The position numbers and the translations under genes were made by a program. From JALZUV01 sp963837025 (GTDB lineage Bacteria > Pseudomonadota > Alphaproteobacteria > Rickettsiales > JALZUV01): a stretch of 64,000 nt of DNA. The stretch lies in the NCBI GenBank assembly GCA_963837025.1, contig CAWILT010000001.1:1-64000 (forward strand). The letters are read 5' to 3'. Of the stretch, positions 1 through 8,608 are shown in pieces. Positions within the stretch are counted from its first letter, which is position 1, and the number at the start of each line of letters is the position of its first letter. The notes under the pieces were generated by a model. It did not search any database, was not told the origin of the DNA, and worked only from the letters and a program-made list of their open reading frames with translations.

Positions 1-169
1 CCTCTCGGCCGCACCACTCTCAATCTCCTAACTCTTTGTGAACAATCATTTTGTTGTTTTAGCGGCATTTTTTGCTGATTCAAATATTAGGCCTTGGAAT
101 TTCAAAAATGTTGTTTTTGAAGAGATATCATTTATAAGCGTTTAAATTTTAACAAAAGCTCATAAGAAT

Positions 170-1495
170 ATGCCGGTTCAAAAAACACAACATTTTCTAT
201 CAACGGTTAATCCTGCCAAGATACTACTGTTTGGTTATTTATCTTACATTTTGATTGGCTGGGCACTGCTTTGCCTACCTTTCGCACAATCACAATTTGT
301 ATCAGCGTTGGATAATCTTTTCATTGCCACATCTGCGGTTTCTACGACAGGTTTAGCTACCGTTGACCCAAGTTCGAGCTATAGTTTCTTTGGAGAGCTT
401 GTCATTTTGGTGCTTATTCAGCTTGGCGGCATTGGGTATATGACATTTGGCTCATTTATCATTCTTTCTACTCGACATAAAATGTCTACTTTCAGAAGCG
501 ATATGTGTCGTAAAACATTTGCTCTGCCAGCAGATTTCAACGTGACACGATTTATTCGATTAGTTGTCATATTTACACTCGTCGCAGAGTTTATTGGTGC
601 AATATTCCTCTACGCCATCTTCTCATATAATGATGAACAAAACGCATTATGGTCGGCTTTATTTCACAGTATTTCGGCGTTCTGCACTGCAGGCTTCAGC
701 TTAAACAGCAACAGTTTTGAAGGATATGTTAATAATGTATATTTAAATATTGTTATAGCCGCCCTTAGTTATCTTGGTGCTATAGGTTTTATTGTAATGG
801 TTGATGTTTGGCACTCTCTTAGTGGGCAAAGGCGTTACTTGCATTTTGCAAGTAAGGTTATTATTGAAATCACGTTCTGGTTCTCAATTCTTGGTACTTT
901 GTTATTTTTTGTTTTAGAGCCAAGCATTCAGTCGTTTCCAAGATGGGAAAAGCTTCTGGCTTCGTTTTTTCAGGTAATGACAGCGGGCACAACAGTAGGG
1001 TTTAATACCATCCCTATTGGCGCTTTGTCTGCTTCTGTTATAATGCTGCTTTATTTCCTGATGATTTTTGGCGCGTCACCCTCTGGTACTGGTGGTGGCT
1101 TAAAGTCAACTACACTAGCTGCACTTTGGGGGCTAATGCGCAGCACATTGAAAGGAAGGGATAAAATTCGTTTCCAAAAACGTGAGATTTCTCCTGAGCG
1201 CCTACAGATGGCTACGGCAAGTTTTGTATTTTATATGGGCATTTTATTTATCTCCATGATGATGCTATTGGCTACAGAACCCGGTGGATTTGAAGCAATA
1301 CTTTTCGAGGCAATTTCCGCATTAGGCACAGTCGGGCTTAGTATGGGTATTACAGGAGACCTGACCAATATCGGGAAGTTGATTATTATACTACTTATGT
1401 TTATGGGGCGAGTTGGCATTCTTACATTCGGCATTGCTGTTTCCATACATGATGAATCCCGTGAGGAAGAAAAGGACGATGACCTAGTTATGTAA
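170..1495 (+). CDS. TrkH/KtrB-family potassium transporter, membrane subunit
   Basis: Integral-membrane K+ (or Na+-coupled K+) uptake subunit of the TrkH/KtrB/NtpJ superfamily, 441 aa. The four pore-loop repeats are visible, each with its selectivity-filter glycine: STTGLATVD near residue 60, CTAGFS near 175, TTVGFNT near 275 and GTVGLSMG near 390. The length and lack of an N-terminal extension fit KtrB better than the longer TrkH. No TrkA/KtrA-type RCK regulatory gene is adjacent, so the partner must lie elsewhere. The upstream 169 bases show no gene and only a weak ribosome site (AAGAA). It faces the GNAT-nitrilase gene convergently. Family assignment is firm; ion specificity is inferred. 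Confidence 0.9.
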   Translation: MPVQKTQHFLSTVNPAKILLFGYLSYILIGWALLCLPFAQSQFVSALDNLFIATSAVSTTGLATVDPSSSYSFFGELVILVLIQLGGIGYMTFGSFIILSTRHKMSTFRSDMCRKTFALPADFNVTRFIRLVVIFTLVAEFIGAIFLYAIFSYNDEQNALWSALFHSISAFCTAGFSLNSNSFEGYVNNVYLNIVIAALSYLGAIGFIVMVDVWHSLSGQRRYLHFASKVIIEITFWFSILGTLLFFVLEPSIQSFPRWEKLLASFFQVMTAGTTVGFNTIPIGALSASVIMLLYFLMIFGASPSGTGGGLKSTTLAALWGLMRSTLKGRDKIRFQKREISPERLQMATASFVFYMGILFISMMMLLATEPGGFEAILFEAISALGTVGLSMGITGDLTNIGKLIIILLMFMGRVGILTFGIAVSIHDESREEEKDDDLVM

Positions 1496-1510
1496 ATACC
1501 CTCAGAGGTA

Positions 1511-1528
1511 TAACTATTAGTTGCACAT
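1511..1528 (+). repeat. 18-bp repeat shared with 7100-7117
   Basis: Identical TAACTATTAGTTGCACAT, located 16 bases after the K+ transporter stop codon. The flanks are unrelated to those of the other copy. Confidence 0.6.
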
Positions 1529-1666
1529 CTTATCGTATTTTAAACGTTAAAAACCCCACCCGCATGGCAGCTTGAAAAGCTAGAAATATGAATAATTAGG
1601 ATTCTTCTCTATATTATTGGGTTCGGATATAGCTTACTTAGTGCACCAAATCTCTTATCTATGAAG

Positions 1667-3250
1667 CTATTTCTTATGCCATTTTACTTGATAGAGGTCT
1701 AGGCGGCGGTCTTTTAGGTTTTGGACTGAGCCTGACTTGCGAGAGCTGTTGAGGGCTGCCAAATTTAGATCAGATATTACAACTGTTTCAGTATTGGGAA
1801 TTGATGTGGCGGCAATCCCATCGCGAGCGAAGGGGAAGTCGCACGGGGTAAGGATGCAGCTTTCTGCATAATTTATATCCATGTTAGCCACATCGGGCAG
1901 GTTGCCGACGGTGCCTGCCATAACCACATAAATTTGATTTTCTACCGCGCGAGCTTGGCTGCAATAACGTACACGATTATAGCCTTGTTTTTCATCGGTA
2001 CAGAAAGGCACGAATAACATCTTCATCCCTTGATCGGTAAGATGACGCGCTAATTCAGGAAATTCGGAATCATAACACACTAATACACCGATTGTGCCGC
2101 AATCGGTTTCAATCGTGCTTAAGTGATTGCCACCGTTAATATTACGCCAATATTTTTCGGCAGGGGTGATATGAATTTTGGGTTGTGTATGTGTCGAGCC
2201 ATCACGCAAGAAAATATAGGCCATATTCTCAATATCACCTGCTGCATTTTTAGTAGGGTGCGTGCCGCCAATAATATTGATATTATAAGAAATGGCCATT
2301 TGCTGCATGCAATCAATATATTGCTGCGTGTAAGCGGTTATTTGTTCAATATTTTCAGTGCTGGAATGCTTGTTTTTATTGATTGAGATAAGGGGAATCG
2401 TTACAAATTCGGGAAATAAAATGAAGTCACCTCGGTAGTCGGAAGCTACATCAACAAAATATTCCAACTGCGAGGCAAATTCTTCAAAGCTATCCACTTT
2501 TCTCACTTGAAATTGAACTGATACCACGCGCACCATATCTTCAGGCCGCTTTTTATGAATTTGCCGCTCAGCATGGTCAGGGTTGTAGTATGGATTATGC
2601 CATACCATTAATGCTGCATATCCATCAGAGCTATGATCAGACGGAATATAATTCTCAAGCACTTGCACAAACTCAAAGTCATTCTTTATTTGAAAGCCAA
2701 TAACAGGGTCTTTTATCTTCTTTTGAATAACTAAGTTAATATAATTTTCAGGCGTTTGAGCCGTTTTTTTATGTTTGGCAAAGTTGGGCATTCTGCCGCC
2801 AAAAACAATACCTTTTAGGCCGAGGTTATTACATAAATCTTTACGAGCATTATAAAGCCTTTGTCCAATGCGCAGGCCTCTGAAATTTTCGTCAACTGCT
2901 ACTTCCATCCCATATAAATAATCGCCCTCATCATCATGCTGCGATGCAAAACCGCCACCCGTAATTTCGGCATAGGAATGAGGTGCAAATGCGCGTTTTT
3001 CATCAATTATAAAGGTAGCGCAATGACCCACAATAATGCCATCAGCTTCAATCACAAATTGCCCTTGAGCAAAACGGCTCATTTGGCCATTTAACATTTC
3101 AACCGTCATCGCAATATCTTTGCCATAAACGCTCTCGCTCAACGCGACAATTTGTGGAAAATCTTCGCGCACCATATTGCGTAATTGAAGTTTAGCTGAA
3201 TTTATATTGCCCATAACCATCCGTTTATTGTTGAGGGCGAGATTATACAC
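1667..3250 (-). CDS. GNAT acetyltransferase / carbon-nitrogen hydrolase fusion
   Basis: Two-domain cytoplasmic enzyme of 527 aa. Residues about 15-210 are a GNAT acetyltransferase fold with the acetyl-CoA loop around RGLRIGQRLYNARK. Residues about 245-520 are a nitrilase-superfamily hydrolase with the catalytic triad visible: Glu in LFPEF, Lys in TPAEKYWRN and Cys in GVLVCYDSEFPE. This fusion is a recognised family; its substrate is not known with certainty. The start used is a GTG with an AAAGG about 9 bases upstream. Two in-frame ATGs, 10 and 12 codons further in, are alternatives with no clear ribosome site. It is monocistronic and convergent with the K+ transporter. Confidence 0.9.
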   Translation of the reverse strand: MYNLALNNKRMVMGNINSAKLQLRNMVREDFPQIVALSESVYGKDIAMTVEMLNGQMSRFAQGQFVIEADGIIVGHCATFIIDEKRAFAPHSYAEITGGGFASQHDDEGDYLYGMEVAVDENFRGLRIGQRLYNARKDLCNNLGLKGIVFGGRMPNFAKHKKTAQTPENYINLVIQKKIKDPVIGFQIKNDFEFVQVLENYIPSDHSSDGYAALMVWHNPYYNPDHAERQIHKKRPEDMVRVVSVQFQVRKVDSFEEFASQLEYFVDVASDYRGDFILFPEFVTIPLISINKNKHSSTENIEQITAYTQQYIDCMQQMAISYNINIIGGTHPTKNAAGDIENMAYIFLRDGSTHTQPKIHITPAEKYWRNINGGNHLSTIETDCGTIGVLVCYDSEFPELARHLTDQGMKMLFVPFCTDEKQGYNRVRYCSQARAVENQIYVVMAGTVGNLPDVANMDINYAESCILTPCDFPFARDGIAATSIPNTETVVISDLNLAALNSSRKSGSVQNLKDRRLDLYQVKWHKK

Positions 3251-3367
3251 AAAAATTTGCCTTTACCCCATCTTTATTCAAAACTTATTAAACAGTATCA
3301 TTTGCAGATAGTTTCATAACGTAAGCAAATTTAGAGTAGCGTTATAAATAATGAAAAGGCTAGTTAA

Positions 3368-3583
3368 ATGAACATTCAAGCAATCCATGAATATGACGAA
3401 ATAGAGCTTATCAGTGACGATATGCAAGATATTGACGTTTTAAATGCTGAAACCGATATTGATATTGTAAAACAACTTGATGCTGAGAATGCTGATCATA
3501 TTTTAGATAAAGATAGTGAATCTCCCGCACAAACTGCTATTTATATTGAGAATATCACCACGAAACCCCAATCAATAAGGTAA
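3368..3583 (+). CDS. small acidic hypothetical protein
   Basis: 71-aa very acidic protein (many Asp/Glu, no membrane segment, no cysteine) that I do not recognise. The ATG is preceded by AAGG at suitable distance, and the stop lies only two bases before the downstream GST start, so the pair is probably cotranscribed and translationally coupled. Function unknown; being short and low in complexity, it carries moderate confidence as a real gene. Confidence 0.55.
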   Translation: MNIQAIHEYDEIELISDDMQDIDVLNAETDIDIVKQLDAENADHILDKDSESPAQTAIYIENITTKPQSIR

Positions 3584-3585
3584 AT

Positions 3586-4206
3586 ATGTACACATTATAT
3601 TCAAAGCCCGGTTCATGCTCCATGGCCGTTCATACCGTAATTAATGAACTAGGGATTGATGTAAATATTGAACCTTATCAAATTGATGGGAAAACCAATC
3701 CTAAACTAGCAAAAATCAATCCACGTGGAAATGTGCCTGTTATTGAAAAAGGTGATTTTAATATGCGTGAAGGTGGCGCTATATTGGCGTGGCTTTGTGA
3801 TGAACATAAAAGTGAGCTTTTGCCGGCTTCAGGTGAAAAGCGTGCAGAGGCTTTGCAATGGCTTATGTTTGCTAATGCCACCATGCACCCTGCTTATGCT
3901 CGCGTATTTTTCCTTAAAGCAGCAGCAGATGCAGATCGAAAAATGCTTATGGAAAAAGCGACAGATATCATTCAAAAATTATGGGATGAATTAGATGAAC
4001 ATTTAGATGGTAAGGATTATGTTTGCGGCGACTCTATTTCCGTTGGCGATATTCTACTGACTGTTATAGCAAATTGGTCAACTATGTTGCCGAACAAAAT
4101 AAATTTCGGTAAAAATTGTAAAGCGTTATTTACAAAAGTTAGTCAGCGCCCTGCATTTCAAGCGGCTATGGAAGATGAAGGTATATCTTATCGCATTGCT
4201 GCTTAA
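3586..4206 (+). CDS. glutathione S-transferase family protein
   Basis: 206-aa soluble GST. The N-terminal thioredoxin-like domain (residues 1-78) has a KPGSCSMAVH start, placing a cysteine where bacterial beta-class GSTs have theirs. It also has the cis-proline segment GNVPVI and the gamma-glutamyl binding turn REGGAI (Ser of the usual ES motif replaced by Gly). An all-helical C-terminal domain follows, with the conserved SVGDILL near residue 140. Likely conjugates glutathione to electrophiles or peroxides; the substrate cannot be read. It sits directly behind the acidic 71-aa gene in one transcript. Confidence 0.88.
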   Translation: MYTLYSKPGSCSMAVHTVINELGIDVNIEPYQIDGKTNPKLAKINPRGNVPVIEKGDFNMREGGAILAWLCDEHKSELLPASGEKRAEALQWLMFANATMHPAYARVFFLKAAADADRKMLMEKATDIIQKLWDELDEHLDGKDYVCGDSISVGDILLTVIANWSTMLPNKINFGKNCKALFTKVSQRPAFQAAMEDEGISYRIAA

Positions 4207-4248
4207 TGATAGGTGAATTTTAAAGTAATTATTATTCCTTAATATTTG

Positions 4249-5529
4249 CTATTCTTTAAATTCAGCCATATCAGGTATACGCGCGAAGGCGATTTTTGTG
4301 CCGGTTACCTTATTGGCATCACCTAATGTGGATGCCATAGTAACCGTGTTACGTCCAAATTTTTGATTTAGACTATCAACAACAGCCGATAATTTGGCAT
4401 CGCGTTGTATAGTATTTTGCTTAGAAGATTCTGGCTGTGCAAATAAATCGCCTTGTTGAGTTTCTTCATTGGTTAAACCATGCAAATTTATCGATACTTT
4501 GCGTAATCGCGTATAATCTGCATTGAGTTTTTGGGTTAAAATCGTCCAACAGCGTTGAAATTGTTTCAACAAATAGGCATTATCGCAACTGGCTTCAAAC
4601 CGAACTTCATGAGCAAATCGTGCGCCGCGCTCGATATGTATACTCACATCCAATGAAGTGGCCTTATATTCCATGCGTCGTAACCGGCTCGCGGCTTTTA
4701 GCAAAAGTCGAGCCGCCACTTGATGCGCATAGGGAAGGGGGCGATTCTCTGGCGCCAGCATATTGCTATGTCCTACATTGCGCTTTTGGGTCGCATAGGT
4801 TTCAAGCTCATACCCACGCAATAAATAATACATGCGTTCGCCACCCACGCTGTGCCAAATCGCGCGCATTTGCTTAGGTGGTATTGTGTATAATTGTTCC
4901 ACCGTATGAATGCCATTGTATGCCAAGCGCTTTTGCATATTCTTGCCAATGCCCGGAACATCATTAAAGGTAATGGAATAAAGCTTTTGCGGAATGTCCT
5001 TTGGTTCAATAACGACTAAACCGTTCGGTTTTTGCATATCCGTCGCGATTTTAGCTAAAAATCGATTAGGGGCTAATCCAATTGAACAGCCAATAGCCTC
5101 TCCGACATTTTGGCGGATACCTTGCTTAATACGAAGCGCAAGTGCAATGGCTGATTCAAGATTTTGCTGCGATTTATCAAGCTGACACGCCACTTCATCA
5201 ATGGATGCAATATAGGTTACGGGAATATGCCTATCAATTTCGGCTAATATGCGATGGTGAAATTCTACATAATGGGAATGGTCGGCCAGCACGCAAATTA
5301 AATCGGGGCAAAGCTGTTTAGCATCATAAATTTTAGTGCCGGTTTTAATGCCATATGCTTTGGCTTCATAACTGGCAGCAATGGCGCAGGTGGCATCGGT
5401 TTCTAACGGCACTACGGCCACAGGCTTACCACGCAAATCAGGATTAATTTGCTGCTCAACGCTGGCAAAATAACTGTTTAAATCCAAAAACAGCCAGCGA
5501 ATTTTGTCAGGCGCATCAAAATTATTCAT
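4249..5529 (-). CDS. Y-family DNA polymerase (DinB/Pol IV-like)
   Basis: 426-aa translesion polymerase. Catalytic carboxylates are visible in FLDLNSYFASVEQ (residues 14-26) and SIDEVA (near 108). The GxGCSIGLAPNRFLAKIA palm region and the helix-hairpin VPGIGKNMQKRL (near 193) follow, then the little-finger domain. QGDLF at about residue 361 matches the beta-clamp binding consensus QxxLF, with a short tail after it. The N-terminal LNSYFASVEQQ resembles the UmuC/ImuB-adjacent subgroup as much as classic DinB, so I give no symbol. No imuA or dnaE2 is nearby. Convergent with the GST gene. Confidence 0.9.
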   Translation of the reverse strand: MNNFDAPDKIRWLFLDLNSYFASVEQQINPDLRGKPVAVVPLETDATCAIAASYEAKAYGIKTGTKIYDAKQLCPDLICVLADHSHYVEFHHRILAEIDRHIPVTYIASIDEVACQLDKSQQNLESAIALALRIKQGIRQNVGEAIGCSIGLAPNRFLAKIATDMQKPNGLVVIEPKDIPQKLYSITFNDVPGIGKNMQKRLAYNGIHTVEQLYTIPPKQMRAIWHSVGGERMYYLLRGYELETYATQKRNVGHSNMLAPENRPLPYAHQVAARLLLKAASRLRRMEYKATSLDVSIHIERGARFAHEVRFEASCDNAYLLKQFQRCWTILTQKLNADYTRLRKVSINLHGLTNEETQQGDLFAQPESSKQNTIQRDAKLSAVVDSLNQKFGRNTVTMASTLGDANKVTGTKIAFARIPDMAEFKE

Positions 5530-5650
5530 TACATGGCAAACAGATTATATGGTGCATGAGATAAATATAAGGCGCTTGAGTTCAAAATTCTATAGATCAA
5601 ACCCTGTTTCATCACTTGGCAATCTGCGGTTTAAAAGCTAAGGAAGCGTT

Positions 5651-6769
5651 ATGAAAAAATCATTTACCTTACATGCTACTGATGGCCAAGCGCGCCTTGG
5701 CACATTAAGCACTGCCCACGGCGATATTCGCACGCCCGCATTTATGCCAGTTGGCACACAAGCAACGGTGAAAGCAATGTATCCCTCACAAGTGGCAGAT
5801 ACTGGAGCGGATGTGCTGCTTGGCAATACCTATCATCTAATGCTGCGCCCAACTGCTGAGCGCGTAGCCAAACTAGGCGGATTACATCAATTTATGAATT
5901 GGCATAAGCCTATACTCACCGATTCTGGCGGGTTTCAAGTAATGTCGCTTTCAGGTTTGCGTAAAATGAACGAGGAAGGCGTCACCTTTAGCTCGCATTT
6001 AGACGGCAGCAAACATCACCTTTCGCCTGAACGCTCTATTGAAATTCAGCATTTATTAGGCAGCGATATCACTATGGTGCTAGATGAATGCCCGCCTTTT
6101 CCGATTGAAAAAGAAGCCGCTAATAGTTCCATGCAGCTTTCCATGCGCTGGGCGCAGCGCAGCAAGCAAGCCTTTCAACAGCGCGAGGGCTATCATCTTT
6201 TTGGCATCGTGCAAGGCAGCGTCTACCCCGATTTGCGCGAAGAATCTGCCCGCAAATTGCAAGAAATTGGTTTTGATGGCTATGCAATAGGCGGGTTAGC
6301 GGTTGGTGAGGGGCAACAAATGATGTTTAAAGTTCTAAACGATACCATGCCTTACATGAGCGCGGATAAACCCCGCTACTTAATGGGCGTTGGCACACCA
6401 TCAGATTTAATCGGCGCAGTATTACGCGGTGTTGATATGTTCGATTGCGTATTGCCAACGCGATCAGGCCGTAATGCTCGTGCTTATACCCGCTTTGGGC
6501 AGCTAAACCTGCTTAATGCACGCTTTGCCGAAGATGCTGCACCCTTAGATAGCGAATGCCCCTGCGCTTGCTGCACCCAGTTTAGCCGCGCCTATTTGCA
6601 TCACCTATTCAAAGCAAAAGAGATGCTTTCAGGCATGCTGCTTACCCTGCATAACCTCACATTCTATCAGCAATTAATGGCTGATATGCGTGCGGCAATT
6701 AAAGATGGCACACTAAAAAACCATACCGATAAAACTTTATCCGAATTACAGCGCGGAATTGACGGTTAA
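5651..6769 (+). CDS. tgt: queuine tRNA-ribosyltransferase
   Basis: 372-aa tRNA-guanine transglycosylase, which swaps guanine-34 of GUN-anticodon tRNAs for preQ1 in queuosine synthesis. Visible landmarks: TDSGGFQVMSLSG with the general-base Asp, GGLAVGEG in the substrate pocket, DCVLPTRSGRNA with the nucleophilic Asp, and the zinc site ECPCACC plus a downstream His. The length is typical. ATG is preceded by AGGAAG. A tRNA-Lys gene follows 53 bases after the stop on the same strand. Confidence 0.97.
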   Translation: MKKSFTLHATDGQARLGTLSTAHGDIRTPAFMPVGTQATVKAMYPSQVADTGADVLLGNTYHLMLRPTAERVAKLGGLHQFMNWHKPILTDSGGFQVMSLSGLRKMNEEGVTFSSHLDGSKHHLSPERSIEIQHLLGSDITMVLDECPPFPIEKEAANSSMQLSMRWAQRSKQAFQQREGYHLFGIVQGSVYPDLREESARKLQEIGFDGYAIGGLAVGEGQQMMFKVLNDTMPYMSADKPRYLMGVGTPSDLIGAVLRGVDMFDCVLPTRSGRNARAYTRFGQLNLLNARFAEDAAPLDSECPCACCTQFSRAYLHHLFKAKEMLSGMLLTLHNLTFYQQLMADMRAAIKDGTLKNHTDKTLSELQRGIDG

Positions 6770-6773
6770 ACCA

Positions 6774-6803
6774 TTGACAAACCCCACATGCCCGATGTAA
6801 ACA
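6774..6803 (+). promoter_or_regulatory. putative promoter of tRNA-Lys
   Basis: TTGACA at 6774-6779, an 18-base spacer and a weak -10 (TAAACA, 6798-6803), giving a start about 12 bases before the tRNA. It lies in the short tgt/tRNA gap. The -35 is perfect; the -10 matches only half of the consensus. Confidence 0.4.
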
Positions 6804-6822
6804 AATCATCTTCTGCCACAAT

Positions 6823-6898
6823 GATCCCTTAGCTCAGCTGGTAGAGCAACTGACTTTTAATCAGTAGGTCGTTGGTTCGAATCCAACAGGGATCACCA
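6823..6898 (+). tRNA. tRNA-Lys (anticodon TTT)
   Basis: Cloverleaf read directly: acceptor GATCCCT pairs with AGGGATC, D arm GCTC/GAGC, anticodon loop CTTTTAA with anticodon TTT, T arm GTTGG/CCAAC with TTCGAAT loop, encoded CCA. Its 3' half is duplicated at 10391, marking it as the integration site of the following island. The tRNA itself is intact. Confidence 0.96.
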
Positions 6899-6905
6899 TT
6901 TATTT
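6848..6905 (+). repeat. attL: 58-bp direct repeat, copy 1 (in tRNA-Lys)
   Basis: Bases 6848-6905 (anticodon stem through CCA plus seven bases of flank) recur at 10391-10448 with two substitutions. This is the classic footprint of integration by a tyrosine recombinase into a tRNA 3' end. Confidence 0.9.
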
Positions 6906-7099
6906 CAAAGAGTTACAGCATTTGCCAAAGTCGCTAAAAGTGACTGATGCCCTTGTGATGCCCTTTTGTGCAGATGTTCGCAAATTGGAAAAATTTTGTT
7001 TAAGTGTTTGGTTTTGAAGCATACTTATAGCTGCTGCGTGTTTAGTGGGCTTTTTCGAGCAAAACCGCAAATTTGTGGCATTTCGGCAAAACGCAATTT

Positions 7100-7117
7100 T
7101 AACTATTAGTTGCACAT
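7100..7117 (+). repeat. 18-bp repeat shared with 1511-1528
   Basis: TAACTATTAGTTGCACAT occurs identically at 1511-1528 (after the K+ transporter) and here inside the tRNA-Lys island. Too long to be chance in a 64 kb window at this composition; role unknown. Confidence 0.6.
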
Positions 7118-7170
7118 TATATCAATACCGTTACTTTGAATTTATCAGGGCTTCAAAACCCATATCGTAC

Positions 7171-7303
7171 GCGGTTATGTGTGACCGTTATTCGCACTCC
7201 TCGACTATGGTCGGGGAGGCATTGGTTATATAATAGGGCTTGCCCGAAGACCAATGCGGCCTTTCGTATGATGGGTTTTTGAACTCCCCGATCACCAGTT
7301 GAA
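7171..7303 (+). ncRNA. structured leader RNA candidate, copy A
   Basis: Multi-hairpin leader in front of the 87-aa membrane-protein gene. Hairpin P2: CTCCTCGAC (7197-7205), loop TATG, GTCGGGGAG (7210-7218). Hairpin P3: GCATTGGT (7219-7226) with ACCAATGC (7250-7257), enclosing an asymmetric loop TATATAATA and an inner GGG-CTTG-CCC hairpin (7236-7245). Downstream CTCCCCGA (7284-7291) can pair with the 3' strand of P2, giving an alternative fold, followed by ACCAGTTG (7294-7301). The same architecture with compensatory base changes occurs at 40471-40636. Resemblance to the published radC-motif class of mobile-element leaders is possible but unverified. Confidence 0.6.
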
Positions 7304-7318
7304 ACGAGGAGAAAACAC

Positions 7319-7582
7319 ATGAACACATCAACCCAAACCATCACCATTGAGAAATACGGCATGACAGTCAGCATTATCGCCATTGTCTTAGCTATATTAG
7401 GAATCTTCACCATTGGTACGCTATTTGTACCACTGGCATTTATCTGCACTCTATTTGCGCTTTATCGTTCGATACGACACAAATACTTTCCCGCTACTGG
7501 TATGGCGGCTCTTGCATTTGTCTTATGTTTAGTGGGGCTGTTTACGTCTCCCGCTCTACTCGTTCTATTGAGCATGGCGTAG
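7319..7582 (+). CDS. small multi-pass membrane protein of the island
   Basis: 87-aa protein with two to three hydrophobic segments (residues about 16-36, 38-50 and 60-85) joined by a basic loop (RSIRHK). No family recognised, though the pattern resembles DUF4190-type two-helix proteins. It has a strong ribosome site (GAGGAG) and lies directly behind structured RNA copy A, whose downstream CTCCCCGA strand ends 27 bases before the ATG, so translation or transcription could be controlled by that RNA. The next gene begins within ten bases. Confidence 0.65.
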   Translation: MNTSTQTITIEKYGMTVSIIAIVLAILGIFTIGTLFVPLAFICTLFALYRSIRHKYFPATGMAALAFVLCLVGLFTSPALLVLLSMA

Positions 7583-7591
7583 GTGGCAGAT

Positions 7592-7834
7592 ATGACGATT
7601 ACTCAAACTCCAAGTCCCGTCGAAGAAGAAAAGCTTAAAACCGTAAAAATGAAAACTCACAAGCTTAAAACCGTTAAACGAAACTTTTTCTTTCGTATAA
7701 TGCGCTACCCGTGGTTAGCCATATCTAAAGTGGTTTGGCCAGTAAGCTGGTTTTCATTCAAGGTTAGTTGGAAGATATTTTGGGCTTTAGCGAGCATAAT
7801 GCTAAGCATGATGCTCGCTACAAGAGTAGCTTAA
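7592..7834 (+). CDS. small basic/aromatic island protein
   Basis: 80-aa protein: a lysine-rich N-terminal half (repeated LKTV-K pattern) and a tryptophan/phenylalanine-rich hydrophobic C-terminal half that would sit in the membrane. Not recognised. The ATG at 7592 is chosen over a GTG at 7583 because AGGTGG lies just upstream. Likely in one transcript with the preceding membrane protein. Confidence 0.5.
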   Translation: MTITQTPSPVEEEKLKTVKMKTHKLKTVKRNFFFRIMRYPWLAISKVVWPVSWFSFKVSWKIFWALASIMLSMMLATRVA

Positions 7835-7858
7835 TAGAGAGGTCTTAATAGCTTTACA

Positions 7859-8520
7859 TTAGATGCCATTTTTATGAGTAGGTCTATGTAGCTTATCCCC
7901 TAAATAGTATAAGCCAATTAGTGTAGTGAGAAATAAATTAACTAAGAAGGCTATGTATACGAAAAATATTGAATATCTAAAGTAAGATAAGCATGAGGCG
8001 TAGGAATCAATTACCATTTCATTGATTGAGCCTGCAACAAGCTGAGAAATTAGTCCAAATAAAAAGAGTGATAATGATAGAATTGAGCAGTATGAAAAAA
8101 GCATAGAAAGAAAATATCTTCTAGTTATCTCTTTCTTCCTAAATTCTCCTTTTATATGAAGTAGTATTGAAGGTTTATCACTTCCTTCAAAAGGAGCATC
8201 TATAGTAGGGCTCACAAATGTCGAAATCGCGGCTAATGATGCGATGTAAAATGGACATAGCAAGGATAATCAACTTGTTCTAGACGCTTCTCTTTGTTTA
8301 GTTGAAGTAGCTGAATATCAGAATCATCAATTTTGCGTGCACCGATGCAGAAAGACTCATAGCTTTCGCTGATTTCAGCCTTCATCTTCTTCTCATATTC
8401 AGGCATCACATTGCGCTGCGTCTTCATTTGCTCAACATCACGGTTCTTATGGCTGTTGGTATGGATACAGAAATTAGCTAAAGTTAATGGCATTCCTATG
8501 GAGTTAAAACCGCATAACAT
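7859..8520 (-). pseudogene. probable frameshifted membrane-protein gene
   Basis: Two overlapping reading frames look like one broken gene. The 5' part (8520 down to about 8268) encodes a charged soluble segment containing MKTQRNVMPEYEKKMKAEI. The 3' part (8263 to 7859) encodes three hydrophobic helices but has no ATG, only a TTG directly after an in-frame TGA. Removing one base near 8264-8268 (in TATCCTTG) joins them into a single protein of about 200 aa whose first helix follows the soluble segment. The family is not recognised. Two separate genes with a TTG start remain possible. Confidence 0.45.
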
Positions 8521-8608
8521 GGTGTTTTTACATTTCCGTGTTAATTAGTTTCATCGCTAAGAGTGTCGATGATATTGCTAGTATGAAAAGCCTTACTCTT
8601 AAATTTTA

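Noticed and set aside
7177..7233. 18-codon leader peptide in RNA copy A
   Set aside because: There is an ATG and a stop but no ribosome site, and no equivalent in copy B, so it is probably incidental.
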